Part shown: positions 15,198 to 16,021 of the stretch, one piece after another
How the letters are laid out: each line of letters starts with the position of its first letter
Numbering within the stretch: position 1 is the first letter of the stretch
Source of the DNA: Bacteroidales bacterium
GTDB lineage: Bacteria; Bacteroidota; Bacteroidia; Bacteroidales; UBA12077
Direction: 5' to 3'
NCBI GenBank assembly: GCA_030600625.1
Contig: JAUVLS010000005.1
Span: forward strand, 1 to 16,021
Length of the DNA stretch: 16,021 bases
Notes under the pieces: generated by a model
Seen by the model: only the letters and a program-made list of their open reading frames with translations
The model's database searches: none
Told to the model about the DNA's origin: nothing
Program-made: the position numbers and the translations under genes

Positions 15198-15749
15198 ATG
15201 AAAACAATTTCAGGTAAAGTTTTAGAGAAATTAAGTTGGAAAATTAAAGGTGAGTTTCCAGACATAAAAAAGTCAATAATAATATTTGCGCCTCACACAG
15301 CTCATATTGATGCTTTTTATGGGAAATTTGGATTTACTGAATTAGGAATTAAGTACTTATTTCTTTCAAAAAAAGAACTTTTCTTTTTTCCTATGAATAT
15401 AGTAATGAAAAAATTCGGCTCTATTCCCGTTAGAGGGGTTAAAGATAAAAATGCAATTTACCAGGTTGTTGATTTATTAAATAACACTGATGAATTACAT
15501 GTAGTAATATCTCCGGAAGGATGGATTAAAAAAGTAGCAAATTGGAATAAAGGATTTTATTATATGGCAAAAAAAGCAAAAGTTCCGATTGTAGTTACTT
15601 ATCTTGATTATAAAGAAAAAGAAATGGGCATAAAAGGTGTAATTTACGATATCGAAGATTATAATTCAGTAATAAAACAAATAAATACTATGTACAAAGA
15701 TGTATCAGGTAAATGCCCGGAACAATTTGTTCTTGAAACAACAGACTAA
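15198..15749 (+). CDS. PlsC-like acyltransferase, first tandem copy
   Basis: This 183-residue small lysophospholipid acyltransferase-fold protein has block I HTAHID (H33-x4-D38), block II IPVRG with R79, block III ISPEG (104-108) and block IV VPIV (129-132). This is a complete set for 1-acylglycerol-3-phosphate acyltransferase-like enzymes, though shorter than housekeeping PlsC (about 240). It lacks an obvious N-terminal membrane helix. It probably O- or N-acylates a lipid acceptor at the inner membrane. The gene follows the SDR by 29 bp, and a diverged copy of itself follows 53 bp downstream. Block I HTAHID departs from the more usual HTSxWD seen in the second copy, which hints at a different acceptor. 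ATG at 15198 matches the start of the paralogue. Confidence 0.87.
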   Translation: MKTISGKVLEKLSWKIKGEFPDIKKSIIIFAPHTAHIDAFYGKFGFTELGIKYLFLSKKELFFFPMNIVMKKFGSIPVRGVKDKNAIYQVVDLLNNTDELHVVISPEGWIKKVANWNKGFYYMAKKAKVPIVVTYLDYKEKEMGIKGVIYDIEDYNSVIKQINTMYKDVSGKCPEQFVLETTD

Positions 15750-15802
15750 TAAATTCTTTATCAAAAACTGATTAAAAGCAATAAGAGTTTGAATTAACAA
15801 AA

Positions 15803-16021
15803 ATGAAAGAATTATCTATATATTTATTAGACCTGCTTGGCTGGGAAATTAATGGTGAGTTTCCTGATGTTAAAAAGAGCATTGTCATTTTTGCACCTCA
15901 TACAAGTTATTGGGATGGTTTTTATGGTAAACTATATTTTATGTATGCTGATGTCAATTGTAAATTTTTATCAAAAAAAGAGTTTTTTAAATTTCCTTTA
16001 AATTACTTTTTTAAAGCTTTT
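15803..16021 (+). CDS. PlsC-like acyltransferase, second tandem copy (3'-truncated by window edge)
   Basis: The first 73 codons of an acyltransferase paralogous to the preceding gene are visible, in frame to the last base. By eye, 40 of the 73 residues are identical to the first copy with no gap, and the catalytic H33 and D38 fall at the same positions (HTSYWD). Shared blocks include GEFPD (18-22), IFAPHT (29-34) and FLSKKE (55-60). Blocks II to IV lie beyond the window. The ATG at 15803 gives the same N-terminal layout as the first copy. Two neighbouring copies with different block I residues suggest two acylation steps in one pathway, or one copy drifting in function. Completeness cannot be judged here. 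Confidence 0.85.
   Translation, partial: MKELSIYLLDLLGWEINGEFPDVKKSIVIFAPHTSYWDGFYGKLYFMYADVNCKFLSKKEFFKFPLNYFFKAF

Noticed and set aside
14927..15265. 112-codon minus-strand open frame across the SDR/PlsC junction
   Set aside because: It runs opposite two motif-complete genes and shows no family pattern.
9898..16021. Canonical sphingolipid or sulfonolipid biosynthesis operon
   Set aside because: The defining PLP-dependent synthase is not in the window, so the claim cannot be made. It is kept only as a possibility.

Overview
The window is about 30% G+C and looks like a chromosome segment of a Bacteroidota member. The evidence is a TTTG-N19-TAnnTTTG promoter at 9834-9864, A-rich leaders with few Shine-Dalgarno sites, a SiaB/SiaC pair, a PnuC/NadR-type pair, and a GNAT family common in that phylum. 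I cannot place it more finely. No rRNA, tRNA, CRISPR array or insertion sequence was seen.

Layout. 1-980: 3' part of a nicotinamide riboside permease (PnuC) overlapping a stand-alone nicotinamide riboside kinase-like gene, a vitamin B3 salvage pair. 984-1092: a REP-like paired-palindrome element. 1127-2290: a THUMP-type rRNA methyltransferase. 2549-3508: a SiaB-like kinase and its SiaC phosphoprotein partner, ending in back-to-back hairpin terminators shared with the convergent minus-strand unit. 3619-8088 (minus): a lipoprotein, a small exported protein and a 1026-residue ABCG-type transporter with TerB-like and FHA-like N-terminal regions. 8346-9680: a MATE efflux transporter.

9834-16021 (end of window): a strong promoter followed by eight same-direction genes: TetR regulator, FabH-like ketoacyl synthase, a methyltransferase resembling mycobacterial lipid O-methyltransferases, a PmtA/COG3963-like methyltransferase, a large GNAT acyltransferase of the YghO / bacterial ceramide synthase type, an SDR ketoreductase, and two tandem paralogous PlsC-like acyltransferases, the second cut by the window edge. 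Together they supply acyl condensation, keto reduction, N-acyl transfer, O-acyl transfer and two methylations. This suggests a TetR-controlled pathway for a modified membrane lipid, possibly an aminolipid. The product is not known to me, and no PLP-dependent synthase, acyl carrier protein or exporter is visible before the window ends.

Smaller points of interest are an inverted-repeat-bounded segment that appears to have replaced the 3' end of the first methyltransferase, an imperfect palindrome and duplicated AT-rich block upstream of siaB, and the absence of SiaA and SiaD next to the SiaB/SiaC pair.
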